64,000 nucleotides of DNA from Streptomonospora nanhaiensis (GTDB lineage: Bacteria; Actinomycetota; Actinomycetes; Streptosporangiales; Streptosporangiaceae), in NCBI RefSeq assembly GCF_013410565.1, contig NZ_JACCFO010000001.1, positions 4,898,001 through 4,962,000 on the forward strand. The letters run 5' to 3'. Within the stretch, counting starts at the first letter, position 1, and each line of letters begins with the position of its first letter. The notes below the pieces were generated by a model. That model saw only the letters and a list, made by a program, of their open reading frames with translations. It made no database searches and had not been told where the DNA came from. The position numbers and the translations under genes were made by a program. Of this stretch, positions 50,760-59,959 are shown in pieces.

Positions 50760-52100
50760 TCAGCCCTGCGCGGCGGGCGCGGGCGGCGCCCAGGACGCGG
50801 GGTCGGCGGTGGTCTGGGCGCCGCCGGCCATGTCCTTGACCTCGTGCTCCCGGCCGTCCTCGAACGGGGGGAACCACACGAAGGGGATGCCCTTGCGCGA
50901 GGCGTACTGGACCTGCTTGCCCAGCTTGGCGGGCTGGTGGTAGACCTCGGTGTTGATGCCGCGCCCGCGCAGCAGGGCGGCGGTGCGCAGGGCCTCGTCG
51001 CGGCGCTCGGCCGAGGGCAGGACCACCAGCACGTCGGTGGGGCAGGAGCGGCCCGGGGCGATCCGGCCCTCGGCCACCAGCTTGGCGAAGATGCGGGTCA
51101 GGCCGATGGAGATGCCCACGCCGGGCAGGCTGCGCCGGATGAACTGGCCGGCCAGGTCCTCGTAGCGCCCGCCCGCGCAGATGCTGCCGTAGCCGGGGTC
51201 GTCGTCGAAGGACGCCTCATAGACCGTGCCGGTGTAGTAGTCCAGGCCGCGCGCGATGGACAGGTCGGCCACGACCCCGCCGGCCGGGAGGTCGGCCAGG
51301 GAGTCCAGTACGAACGCCAACTCCTCCAGTCCCTGGTCCAGCAGCTCGGAGGCCACGCCCAGCCGCTTGACCTCGGCGACCACCGAGGAGGCGTCGGCGC
51401 CCTTGACCGCGGCCAGCTCCAGGCAGCCCCCGGCCTGCTCGGGCGTGAGGCCTGCCCGGTCGACCAGGATCTCGCGCACGGCGTCGGCGCCGATCTTGTG
51501 CAGCTTGTCGACGGCGCGGATGACGGCGACGGGGTCGGCGATCCCCAGGCCCTCGTAGAAGCCCTGGAGCACCTTGCGGTTGTTGACGTAGAGCGTCCAG
51601 GCGGGGAGGTCCAGGCCGCTCAGCACCTCGTGGACGATGCGGGGGAGTTCGGCGTCGAAGTGCAGGGGCACCTGGTCGACGTTGATGACGTCGATGTCGC
51701 ACTGGGTGAACTCGCGGAACCGGCCCTCCTGGGGGCGCTCGCCCCGCCACACGCGCTGCATCTGGTAGCGCTTGAACGGGAAGGTCAGCTCGTTGAAGTG
51801 CTGGGCCACGTAGCGGGCGAACGGCACGGTGAGGTCGAAGTGCAGGCCCAGGCGGGCGTCGGAGCGGTCGTCGGGGTCCTCCTGGAGCCGGTGCAGGGTG
51901 TAGACCTCCTGGGAGGTCTCGCCCTTGGCCAGCAGGACGTCGAGGCTCTCGACCGAGGGGGTCTCGACCGAGGCGAACCCGTAGCGCTCGAAGTTGACGC
52001 GGATATGGTCCAGCCAGCGCAGCTCCACGGACCGGATCTCCGGCGACCACTCGGGGAAGCCGCTGATGGGTGCGGGGCGGAGGACGCGCTGGTCGGACAT
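50760..52100 (-). CDS. hisS: Histidine-tRNA ligase, non-standard lineage
   Basis: 446-residue class II synthetase. Motif 2 region FKRYQMQRVWRGERPQEGRFREFTQCDID (key residues ~125-150), the HisRS-specific IARGLDYYTGTVYE (~283-296) and motif 3 GVGISIGLTRIFAKL (~340) are intact, then an anticodon-binding domain with VLVVLPSAERRDE. The phrasing (LHFDLTVPFARYVAQH, TQCDIDVI) differs from the hisS usually found beside relA in actinobacteria and looks like a second lineage known from myxobacteria, Frankia and eukaryote-like enzymes. ATG 52100 has AAGGAG twelve bases upstream. Confidence 0.9.
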   Translation of the reverse strand: MSDQRVLRPAPISGFPEWSPEIRSVELRWLDHIRVNFERYGFASVETPSVESLDVLLAKGETSQEVYTLHRLQEDPDDRSDARLGLHFDLTVPFARYVAQHFNELTFPFKRYQMQRVWRGERPQEGRFREFTQCDIDVINVDQVPLHFDAELPRIVHEVLSGLDLPAWTLYVNNRKVLQGFYEGLGIADPVAVIRAVDKLHKIGADAVREILVDRAGLTPEQAGGCLELAAVKGADASSVVAEVKRLGVASELLDQGLEELAFVLDSLADLPAGGVVADLSIARGLDYYTGTVYEASFDDDPGYGSICAGGRYEDLAGQFIRRSLPGVGISIGLTRIFAKLVAEGRIAPGRSCPTDVLVVLPSAERRDEALRTAALLRGRGINTEVYHQPAKLGKQVQYASRKGIPFVWFPPFEDGREHEVKDMAGGAQTTADPASWAPPAPAAQG

Positions 52101-52734
52101 TGGTTCGTGTGGCTCCTTGCGGCCGGTGTGCGTTAACAGCCCAAACAGCTCAATGGTAGGCCCTCGCCGCCGGGCGGGCGGCCGCCGCGCGCGGGCGCGG
52201 GCGCGCACGGGTGCGCGTGGGGGAGCGGAGCGGGCGCGCGGCCGGAGTCGGCCCCGACCGCCCGGCGGTGCCGGGGCGGCGGACACCGCCACCGGCCCGC
52301 GTGGACGGTTCGCGGGCCGGTGGGGCCGTCGAGCACCGCGGAGCATCGACCGATGCGGGCCGACGTTGCCCCAGCGACGTCAGCGAACGGCCCCACGCTC
52401 AGCGTGTGTCGACGCGGACCCTTGCGGCCGCGTGGTCCGGCGGGGTCTCGTGCCAGGAGAACGGCGCCGGAGCCCGCACGGCGCGGGCCCTTGGGTTCAC
52501 GGTAGACCGCCGAGCCCACCACGCCCAGAGCCGGAGGCGGCCGAAATGGGCCGCTCACAATGTCATAAAGCACACGTGCGTCCCGGAGCAGCTCGGAGCC
52601 GTCCTGGGCCGCCCGCGCGCGGCCGGGCCGCCCGGCCACCGCGGCGATCCCGGCGCGCGCGGGGCGCGCGGGGCGCGCCGGCGCGGGGCCGCGCGCCCCG
52701 GGGCGGCTCCGGGGCGGCCGTTATCGTCGTTGCC
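52101..52734. other. 634-base divergent gap between hisS and the PucR-type gene
   Basis: Holds a 12-bp hairpin (52289-52300 with 52312-52323) about 190 bases upstream of hisS and a possible leaderless promoter TATCGT (52722-52727) before the PucR-type gene. No T-box could be shown and no coding sequence is supported. Confidence 0.5.
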
Positions 52735-54525
52735 ATGGACCACCCGGCCGACGAGCACGCCCCGCCCGCCGCGGACGCGTCCGGCGCCGACCGGCCCCGT
52801 CCGGCCGACGCGCCGGCGCGGGGCATCACCGTGGCCGAGGCCCTGGGCCTGCCCGGCCTGCGCGGCACCGAAATCCTCGCCGGAGCCGCCGGCCTGGGCC
52901 GCGTGGTCCGCCGGCTGGCCGTGGCGGCGACGGCCGAGGAGATGGCCGGCGCCGGCGCGGGGGAGCTGCTGCTGGCCGCCGCGCCGCTGCGCGGCGGCGG
53001 GCGCGGCGGCGCGGTCCGGCTGCTGCGCGACCTGGACGACCGCGGGCTGGCGGCCGTGGCGGTGGGCCCCGGCGCCGCCGCCGTGCCGCGCGAGGCGCTG
53101 CGCACCGCCGACAACATCGCGCTGCCCGTCCTGCGCCTGGGCGCGGAGGTCCCCCTGGGCGAGGTGCCCGCCCGGCTGCTCGGCGACGTCCTCGACCGCC
53201 GCGCCGCCTGCCTGGAGCGCGCCGAGCGGGTGCGCCGGGCCCTGGCCGAGGCCGACCGCGCCGGGGGCGGCCCGGCCGCCCTGGCGGCCGCGCTGGCCGG
53301 TCCGCTGGGCGGCGGGGTGCTGGTGACCACGCCGGAGGGGCGGGTGCTGGCGCGGGCCGGGGTCTCCGGCGGCGCCGCGGCCGACCCGGCGCTCTTCGAC
53401 GACGGCGGCGCGCGGTTCCGCACGGCCGACTTCCCGCTGGGGCCGGCGGAGTTCGAGGAGGCGGCGTCCGAGGCCGCCGGGGCGGCCGGGCCGGCGGCGG
53501 CGCCCCGCGCGGTGCAGGTGCCGGTCGTATCGGGGGGCGTCGACCACGGCCGCGTCGTGCTGCTGCCGCACGGCCGCGCGGCGGCGCCCGAGGACGTCGG
53601 CCTGCTGGAGCGCGCCGCCGCCACCGCCGCCCTGTCCCTGGCCCGCGGCCTGGCCGAGGCCGCCATGGCCGAGAAGTACCGGGGGGACCTGCTGCGCGAC
53701 CTGCTGGCCGGGCGCGCCGACGACCCCGGCGACCCCGGCGGCACCGCGCGCCGCTGCGCGGCCCTCGGCTGGGACGTGGACCGGCCGCTGGTGGTGGCGG
53801 CGGCGGAGTTCCCGCCGGAGGCCGGCGCCGACGGCGGGGCGCGCCCCGACCACGAGCGGGCCGCCGCCTGGGCCGCCGCCGCGCGCGAGCGCGACCCCGG
53901 CGCGGCCGTGGCCGGCTACCGCCGGGAGGTCGTGGTGCTGACGCGCGCCGACGGCCCCGGGCGGGGCGGCGGGGCCGGCGGCGCGGCCAAGGGCGCGGGC
54001 CGGCGCGGCGCCTCCGCGTCGGCCGCCCGCGACCTGGTCGCGCGGATGGCGGGGGAGCCGGGCGGGCCCGGCGGGGCGCCCGCCTTCACCGCCGGCATCA
54101 GCCGGGCGGCGCAGGGGCCCCGGGAGCTGCCGCGCGCCTACGAGCAGGCGCGGCGCGCCGCCCGCGTGGCCCGGAGCACGCGCGGGCCGGGCGCGGTGGC
54201 GGAGTTCGACGAACTGGGGGTGGACCGGCTGCTCAGCCTGGTCGGCGACGGCGCCGAACTGCGCGCGTTCGCCGCCGAGACCCTGGGCGAGCTGGCCGAG
54301 ACCGGTTCGCCCGAGGCCGACGACCTGCGCGCCACCCTGGAGGCGCTGCTGGACAACAACCTCAACGTCGCCGAGACCGCCCGGGCGCTGCACTTCCACT
54401 ACAACACCCTGCGCTACCGGATCGGCAAGCTGGAGCGCATGCTGGGCCCCTTCAGCACCGACCCGCAGCTGCGCCTGGACCTGCTGGTGGCCCTGCGCGT
54501 GCTGCGCATGCGCGACCCGGGGTAG
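52735..54525 (+). CDS. PucR-family transcriptional regulator (adjacent to nucleobase permease)
   Basis: 596 residues, Ala/Gly/Arg-rich. PucR N-domain (~30-150, VAEALGLPGLRGTEILAG ... GELLLAAAPLRG), a central CdaR/GGDEF-like region (~290-500) with a low-complexity Gly/Ala insert near 405-425, and the C-terminal PucR HTH (LEALLDNNLNVAETARALHFHYNTLRYRI, key residues ~535-565). It lies 185 bases before, and on the same strand as, an NCS2 permease, so it probably controls uracil/purine uptake or catabolism. ATG 52735 follows TATCGT by seven bases; likely leaderless. Confidence 0.85.
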   Translation: MDHPADEHAPPAADASGADRPRPADAPARGITVAEALGLPGLRGTEILAGAAGLGRVVRRLAVAATAEEMAGAGAGELLLAAAPLRGGGRGGAVRLLRDLDDRGLAAVAVGPGAAAVPREALRTADNIALPVLRLGAEVPLGEVPARLLGDVLDRRAACLERAERVRRALAEADRAGGGPAALAAALAGPLGGGVLVTTPEGRVLARAGVSGGAAADPALFDDGGARFRTADFPLGPAEFEEAASEAAGAAGPAAAPRAVQVPVVSGGVDHGRVVLLPHGRAAAPEDVGLLERAAATAALSLARGLAEAAMAEKYRGDLLRDLLAGRADDPGDPGGTARRCAALGWDVDRPLVVAAAEFPPEAGADGGARPDHERAAAWAAAARERDPGAAVAGYRREVVVLTRADGPGRGGGAGGAAKGAGRRGASASAARDLVARMAGEPGGPGGAPAFTAGISRAAQGPRELPRAYEQARRAARVARSTRGPGAVAEFDELGVDRLLSLVGDGAELRAFAAETLGELAETGSPEADDLRATLEALLDNNLNVAETARALHFHYNTLRYRIGKLERMLGPFSTDPQLRLDLLVALRVLRMRDPG

Positions 54526-54599
54526 CCCCCCGCCCCCACCGAGCGGCAGCGGTTACCGGCGCGAAACCTCCCGGCGATCATGGTGGTACATCCTTGTGT

Positions 54600-54630
54600 G
54601 CGACCTATGGGGCGAATGCGACCAATGGGG
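54600..54630 (+). repeat. Tandem direct repeat GCGACC(T/A)ATGGGG before the permease
   Basis: Two 13-mers (54600-54612 and 54618-54630) with one mismatch, 18 bases start to start, ending just before TAGTGC (54631-54636), a possible -10. Position fits an activator site of the permease promoter, perhaps for the upstream PucR protein. Confidence 0.45.
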
Positions 54631-54710
54631 TAGTGCTGTGCACGGCCCGCGCCCCGCGACCGCCACAGCGACAGGCGCGGTCGCACCCGACTCGTCCTGG
54701 TGGAGGCCCG

Positions 54711-56246
54711 GTGGATCTCGGCTTGCGGTGGAAGCTCTACGGCGACGGCGGCGCGCCGCCGCCCGGCGAGGTCGTCCGGCCGCAGGAGCGGCTGTCGTGG
54801 GGCCGCACGGCGGGGCTGGGCGCCCAGCACGTCGTCGCGATGTTCGGCGCCACCTTCGTGTTCCCCGTCCTCATGGGCCTGGACCCCAACCTCGCCATCA
54901 TGATGTCGGGCGTGGCCACGATCCTGTTCCTGCTCGTGGTGCAGGGCCGGATCCCCAGCTACCTGGGCAGCAGCGCCTCGTTCGTGGCCGCCGCCGCGGT
55001 CGTCTCGCCCGAGGGCGCCAACCCCGCCGTGCTCACCGGCGCCGTGTGCGTGGCCGGCGCCGTCCTGGCGCTGTCGGGCCTGGTCATCCACCTGCTGGGC
55101 CCCCGGGCCGTGCTCGCCGCGTTCCCGCCCGCGGTCACCGGCGCGGTGGTCATGCTCATCGGGTTCAACCTGGCGCCCGTGGTGGCCGACAGCTACTGGC
55201 CGTTCGACCAGTGGATCGGCCTGCTCACCATGGCCTTCGTCATCCTCGCCACGGTGCTGCTGCGCGGGTTCCTGGGCCGCGTGACCATCCTGCTGGGCCT
55301 GGTGTTCGGGTTCGCGCTCTCCTGGGCGGCCGACCTGCTGCTGGGCCCGGCCGCGCTGCCCGAGGGCGGCAGCGCGCCGCGCGTGGACCTCGCCGACGTC
55401 GCCGCCGCCCCGTGGGTGGGCCTGCCCGAGTTCCACGCCCCCCAGTTCGAGACCTCGGCCGTGCTGGTGGTGCTGCCCGCCGTCATCGCGCTGATCGCCG
55501 AGAACGCCGGGCACGTCAAGGCCGTCCAGGAGATGACCGGCGACGACCTCGACCGCTACATGGGCCGCGCCATCATCGCCGACGGCGTGGCGACCTCGCT
55601 GTCCAGCGCGGTCGGCGGCCCGCCCACCACCACCTACGCCGAGAACATCGGCGTCATGGCCGCCACCCGGGTCTACTCCACCGCCGCCTACTACGTGGCG
55701 GCCGTGGTGGCCGTCCTGTTCGGGCTGTGCCCCAAGTTCGGCGCCCTGGTCGCCGCCACCCCGGCGGGCGTGCTGGGCGGGATCACGGTGGTGCTCTACG
55801 GCATGATCGGCCTGCTCGGCGCCAAGATCTGGGTCGAGAACCGCGTGGACTTCGGCAACCCGATCGTGCTGGTGCCCGTGGCCGCCGGCCTCATCGCCGG
55901 CATCGGCGGGGTCCGGCTGGAGATCACCGGCACCTTCGCGATCGAGGGCATCGCGCTGGGCACGCTCATCACCCTGGTCGGCTACCACGCGCTGGTGCGC
56001 CTGGCGCCCGCCGCGATGCGCCCGGCCGCCGCGCCCGCCGGCCCCCTCGGCCACGGGCACACCGACGCCGACTCCGGCGCCGGGCTGCTGCTGGGCAGCG
56101 GGGTCGACGCCATGGCGGCTGAGGAGCCGGCCGGCGCCGAGGAGCCCGACGGCGGCCCCGGCGCCCCGGCCGGGCCGGCACAGCGCCGCGCGGGTGGTTC
56201 CGGCGGGGCCGAGGGGCGGCCCGGCGGCGGCGCGGGCGCGGGGTGA
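54711..56246 (+). CDS. NCS2-family uracil/xanthine permease
   Basis: 511 residues, about 12-14 helices. The family pattern is clear: LGAQHVVAMFGATFVFPVLMG (key residues ~30-50), the substrate/proton Glu in VLPAVIALIAENAGHVKAVQ (~255-275), and TTYAENIGVMAATRVYS (~305). It fits UraA/UapA-type uptake of uracil or another nucleobase. The last ~90 residues after the final helix are a Gly/Ala/Pro/Glu-rich cytoplasmic tail longer than usual. GTG 54711 has GGAGG four bases upstream. Confidence 0.92.
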   Translation: MDLGLRWKLYGDGGAPPPGEVVRPQERLSWGRTAGLGAQHVVAMFGATFVFPVLMGLDPNLAIMMSGVATILFLLVVQGRIPSYLGSSASFVAAAAVVSPEGANPAVLTGAVCVAGAVLALSGLVIHLLGPRAVLAAFPPAVTGAVVMLIGFNLAPVVADSYWPFDQWIGLLTMAFVILATVLLRGFLGRVTILLGLVFGFALSWAADLLLGPAALPEGGSAPRVDLADVAAAPWVGLPEFHAPQFETSAVLVVLPAVIALIAENAGHVKAVQEMTGDDLDRYMGRAIIADGVATSLSSAVGGPPTTTYAENIGVMAATRVYSTAAYYVAAVVAVLFGLCPKFGALVAATPAGVLGGITVVLYGMIGLLGAKIWVENRVDFGNPIVLVPVAAGLIAGIGGVRLEITGTFAIEGIALGTLITLVGYHALVRLAPAAMRPAAAPAGPLGHGHTDADSGAGLLLGSGVDAMAAEEPAGAEEPDGGPGAPAGPAQRRAGGSGGAEGRPGGGAGAG

Positions 56247-56444
56247 GGCGCCAATCACGGCGGGGGTGAATCCGTATCGTCACCGCGTGGCGCTGGAGTG
56301 TGCGGGGCGGTGCTAGTTTCAGTGCGTGGTGCCCGATGCGCCGCCACCAACGGGACCCGCGCCTTTCTTCCCCTTCTGTCCGCCAGGGCGTCCTTTGCGG
56401 TACGCCCGGCGGCTTCCAGCGTCGTGAGGGAGCCAGAGATCCAC

Positions 56445-57044
56445 GTGAGCGAAACCCCGAAACTCTCAACGAAGATCATCGTCGCCGGCGGGTTCGGCGT
56501 GGGCAAGACGACCTTCGTCGGAGCGGTCTCGGAGATTGCCCCCGTTCGCACCGAGGCGGCCGTGACCGCCGCCAGCGCCGGAATCGACGACCTCTCCCAC
56601 ACGCCCGACAAGACCAGCACGACGGTCGCCATGGACTTCGGCCGGATCTCCCTGGAGACCGACCTGACCCTGTACCTGTTCGGCACCCCCGGCCAGCAGC
56701 GGTTCTGGTTCATGTGGGACGACATCGTGCGCGGCGCCCTGGGCGCGGTCATCCTCGCCGACACCCGCCGCCTGGAGGAGTCCTTCCAGGCGCTGGACTA
56801 CTTCGAGAAGCAGTACCGCATCCCGTTCCTCATCGCGCTCAACTCCTTCGAGGGCGAGCCCGAGTACACCTACGAGGAACTGCGCGACGCCATGGACCTG
56901 CGGCCCGAGGTGCCGATCGTGCGCTGCGACGCCCGCGACCGCCAGTCGGTCATCGGGGTGCTGGCCGCGCTGGTCCGCCACGCCATGGCGGTGGAGGCCG
57001 GCAACGCCGCCTCGCGCGGCGGGCAGCTCATCGCGCGCGGCTGA
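56445..57044 (+). CDS. Orphan conservon-type small GTPase (CvnD-like)
   Basis: 199-residue Ras-like GTP-binding protein. P-loop GGFGVGKT (15-22), switch-region Thr in PDKTSTTVAMDFGRI (~52-66), DxxG replaced by LFGTPGQQRFWF (~77-88) with its Gln, and LNSFEG (~130) at the NKxD position, where the Lys is missing as in other CvnD proteins. In Streptomyces CvnD works with CvnA (kinase-like), CvnB (roadblock) and CvnC (DUF742); none of these is nearby. GTG 56445 is preferred; GTG 56424 in frame adds seven residues. It is followed by secA2. Confidence 0.85.
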   Translation: MSETPKLSTKIIVAGGFGVGKTTFVGAVSEIAPVRTEAAVTAASAGIDDLSHTPDKTSTTVAMDFGRISLETDLTLYLFGTPGQQRFWFMWDDIVRGALGAVILADTRRLEESFQALDYFEKQYRIPFLIALNSFEGEPEYTYEELRDAMDLRPEVPIVRCDARDRQSVIGVLAALVRHAMAVEAGNAASRGGQLIARG

Positions 57045-57108
57045 GCGGACGGCGCCCGATTGGGCGCCGCGCGGGAACCCACCGGGCGCCGAACGGAGTT
57101 ACCCTTGC

Positions 57109-59436
57109 GTGGTGTTCGGACGAATGGCAGAAAGCGTCCGCCGGCTCCTGGGCAGGCCCGGCGCGGTGGACCTGCGGCCCTACAGCAAGCTTCTGGAAGC
57201 CATCGAGGCGCGCGAGCCGGAGCTGCGCGAGCTCAGTGACTCCGAGCTGACCGACAAGGCCGCCGAGCTCGGCAACGCCGAGCTGCCCTATGACCGCCAG
57301 GACCTGGTCGAGCTGTGCGCCGTGGGCCGCGAGGCCGCGCGCCGCGCGCTCGACGAGCGCCCCTACGACGTCCAGCTGCTCGGCGTCATGGCGCTGCTCG
57401 ACGGCCACATCGCCGAGATGGCCACCGGCGAGGGCAAGACCCTGGCCGGTGCGCTGGCGGCGGCCGGGTTCGCGCTGCGCGGCCAGCGCGTGCACGTCCT
57501 CAGCGTCAACGACTACCTCGCGCGCCGCGACGCCGAGTGGATGGCGCCGCTGTACGAGCGCCTGGGCGTGGCCGTGGGCTGGATCAGCGAGGAGTCCACG
57601 CCCGAGGAGCGCCGCGCGGCCTACGCCGCCGACGTCACCTACGCCTCGGTCAGCGAACTTGGCTTCGACGTCCTGCGCGACCGCATGGTCACCGACGTCG
57701 CCGACCGCGTGGTGCCCGAGCCCAACATCGCGCTCATCGACGAGGCCGACTCCGTCCTGGTCGACGAGGCCCGCGTGCCGCTGGTGCTGGCGGGCGCGGC
57801 CGAGTCCACCGAGGCCGACCTGGAGATGGCCGACCTCGTGCGCCGCCTCACCCCGCGCGTGCACTACGAGGTCGACGTCGACGGCCGCAACGTCCAGCTC
57901 ACCGACGCCGGCATCGACGCCGTCGAGAAGGAGCTGGGCGGCATCGACCTCTACGACGAGCACGACACCTCGGTGCTGCCGCGGGTCAACCTCGCCCTGC
58001 ACGCCCACGTGCTGCTCCAGCGCGACGTCCACTACGTCGTGCGCGACGGCGAGGTCCGGCTCATCAACGAGTCGCGCGGGCGCATCGCCCTCCTGCAGCG
58101 CTGGCCCGACGGCCTCCAGGCCGCGGTGGAGGCCAAGGAGAAGGTCGCCGTCTCCGAGACCGGCGAGGTCCTCGACTCCATCACCGTGCAGTCGCTGGTG
58201 CTGCGCTACCCCACGCGCTGCGGCATGACCGGTACCGCCATGGCCGTGGCCGAGCAGCTGCGCGAGTTCTACGAGCTGGAAGTCGCGGTCATCCCGCCCA
58301 ACAAGCCCAACGTCCGCGAGGACGACGGCACCCGCCTTTACGCCACCCGCGAGGAGAAGGAGGACGCCCTGGTCGAGGAGGTCGCCGAGGTCCACCGGAC
58401 CGGCCGGCCCATCCTCATCGGCACCCAGGACGTCGCCGAGTCCGAGCTGCTGGCCAAGCGCCTGGCCGACGACGGCCTGGAGTGCGTCGTCCTCAACGCA
58501 AAGAACGACGCCGAGGAGGCCGGCATCATCGCCGAGGCCGGCACCTACGGCGCCATCACGGTCTCCACCCAGATGGCCGGCCGGGGCACCGACATCCGCC
58601 TGGGCGGCAGCGACATGGCCGACCGCGACCGCGTGGTCGACAAGGGCGGCCTCTACGTCATGGGCTTCGGCCGCTACCCCAGCAGCCGGCTCGACGACCA
58701 GCTGCGCGGCCGCGCCGGCCGCCAGGGCGACCCCGGCGCCTCGGTCTTCTTCGTCTCCGTCGAGGACGACCTGGTCGCCAACAACGCCCCCGAGACCCGC
58801 GGCTACGAGGCCGAGGGAGACGGCGCCATCACCGACCCCAGCTGGCTGCAGATGGTCGACCACGCCCAGCGGGTCTCCGAGGGCAACCTGCTGGAGGTCC
58901 ACCGCAACACCTGGCGCTACAACCAGCTGATCGACGTGCAGCGCGGCGTGGTGCTGGAGCACCGCGAGGCCGTGCTCACCGACGACCTCGGCGACCGCCA
59001 GCTCAAGCACGACTGCCCCGAGCGCCACGCCGAGCTGGTCGAGCAGGTCGGCGAGGAGGAGGTCGCCCGCGCGGCCCGGCTGATCACGCTGTACCACCTC
59101 GACCGCGGCTGGACCGACCACAACGCGTTCCTGGCCGAGCTGCGCGAGGGCATCCACCTGCGCTTCCTGGGCCGCCGCGACCCCCTGGACGAGTTCAACC
59201 GCGACGCCGTGCCGGCCTTCAAGGGCTTCCTGGACGAGGCCCGCGCCCGCGCCGCCGAGACCTTCCTGGCGGCCGAGGTCGGCGAGGACGGCACGATCGA
59301 CGTCTCCGCCGTCGGCGTCAAGCGCCCCTCGATGACCTGGACCTACATGGTCCACGACCACCCGTTCTCCTCGGCGCTGGAGACCGTGGTCGGCCGCATC
59401 AAGGGCGCGGTCGGCTCGGGGGAGTCCACGGCCTAG
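57109..59436 (+). CDS. secA2: Accessory preprotein translocase ATPase SecA2
   Basis: 775-residue SecA-type motor, shorter than housekeeping SecA (~900-950). DEAD motor: Walker A MATGEGKT (104-111), Walker B LIDEADSVLVDEAR, preprotein-binding domain, second motor STQMAGRGTDIRLGG and QLRGRAGRQGDPG. The C-terminal linker and zinc-binding CxCxxxxxxxxCH tail of SecA1 are absent, typical of SecA2. SecA2 exports a limited set of proteins, often without classic signal peptides. The first codon is GTG 57109 or the adjacent GTG 57112; GGAG lies ~10 bases upstream. Confidence 0.93.
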   Translation: MVFGRMAESVRRLLGRPGAVDLRPYSKLLEAIEAREPELRELSDSELTDKAAELGNAELPYDRQDLVELCAVGREAARRALDERPYDVQLLGVMALLDGHIAEMATGEGKTLAGALAAAGFALRGQRVHVLSVNDYLARRDAEWMAPLYERLGVAVGWISEESTPEERRAAYAADVTYASVSELGFDVLRDRMVTDVADRVVPEPNIALIDEADSVLVDEARVPLVLAGAAESTEADLEMADLVRRLTPRVHYEVDVDGRNVQLTDAGIDAVEKELGGIDLYDEHDTSVLPRVNLALHAHVLLQRDVHYVVRDGEVRLINESRGRIALLQRWPDGLQAAVEAKEKVAVSETGEVLDSITVQSLVLRYPTRCGMTGTAMAVAEQLREFYELEVAVIPPNKPNVREDDGTRLYATREEKEDALVEEVAEVHRTGRPILIGTQDVAESELLAKRLADDGLECVVLNAKNDAEEAGIIAEAGTYGAITVSTQMAGRGTDIRLGGSDMADRDRVVDKGGLYVMGFGRYPSSRLDDQLRGRAGRQGDPGASVFFVSVEDDLVANNAPETRGYEAEGDGAITDPSWLQMVDHAQRVSEGNLLEVHRNTWRYNQLIDVQRGVVLEHREAVLTDDLGDRQLKHDCPERHAELVEQVGEEEVARAARLITLYHLDRGWTDHNAFLAELREGIHLRFLGRRDPLDEFNRDAVPAFKGFLDEARARAAETFLAAEVGEDGTIDVSAVGVKRPSMTWTYMVHDHPFSSALETVVGRIKGAVGSGESTA

Positions 59437-59441
59437 CGCGC

Positions 59442-59475
59442 CCGCGCGCCGCACCGGCACCGGTGCGGCGCGCGG
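59442..59475 (+). terminator. Terminator after secA2
   Basis: Perfect 16-bp inverted repeat (59442-59457 with 59460-59475), five bases after the stop; the innermost pairs must open to form the loop. Confidence 0.75.
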
Positions 59476-59551
59476 ACGCCCCGGCGCCCGGCCCGGCCCC
59501 GCGCGGGCCGCATTCCGGGCTCCACCGCAGGACATCCCGCCGTTTCACTGA

Positions 59552-59573
59552 CTCTCATGCAATTGCACGAGAG
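59552..59573. promoter_or_regulatory. Near-perfect 22-bp palindrome over a -35 zone
   Basis: Arms CTCTCATGCAA (59552-59562) and TTGCACGAGAG (59563-59573) differ by one base from exact symmetry. TAGTGT (59580-59585) is the likely -10, so the palindrome covers the -35 zone of the next gene, about 100 bases before its start. Binding protein unknown. Confidence 0.5.
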
Positions 59574-59683
59574 AAGGGGTAGTGTGCCAGGCAATCGGGC
59601 GGACACCCGTGCCACGGGTTCCGCCGCGTTGTGCGCATAGCGCAGGCACCGGAACTCCGCTGAACGATGGGAGACGGTCAAAC

Positions 59684-59959
59684 GTGGACGTGGTTCATGA
59701 GATCGGCGCCGAAGAGACGATCACCTACGGCCGGAACGATCGCTTTTACGGAGGGCCCGTGGGCGGCGGCCGGTTCTGGCTCGAAGAGGACGGCCGTCCC
59801 GCCGCCAAACTCGGCGGGCCCGAGGAGTGGCGCAGCCACGGCATGATCGACGTGCACACCGGGGACACGTTCACGGTGGGCGGCCAGACCTGGAAGATCA
59901 CCGAGATCGTGGACGCGGACTCGGTGGACGCCTACCTCAAGGCGGTCCGGGTGAGCTGA
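59684..59959 (+). CDS. Small hypothetical protein (91 aa, DUF6406-like layout)
   Basis: GTG 59684 is preceded by GGGAGACGG. The product is soluble and beta-rich: GGGRFWLEEDGRPAAKL, then DVHTGDTFTVGGQTWKITEIVDADS. The late TFxVxGxTWKIxxI pattern is shared with short actinobacterial proteins of the DUF6406 kind; that link is from memory and uncertain. Function unknown. It has its own promoter with a palindromic operator, so it is regulated. Confidence 0.7.
   Translation: MDVVHEIGAEETITYGRNDRFYGGPVGGGRFWLEEDGRPAAKLGGPEEWRSHGMIDVHTGDTFTVGGQTWKITEIVDADSVDAYLKAVRVS

Noticed and set aside
48075-52136. Very long plus-strand frame opposite the LuxR regulator and hisS
   Set aside because: Antisense artefact of GC-biased third positions; no motifs and it covers two real genes.
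52101-52330. Possible T-box leader of hisS
   Set aside because: A GGCACCGCC on the minus strand is only loosely like the T-box core; no specifier loop or antiterminator could be drawn.
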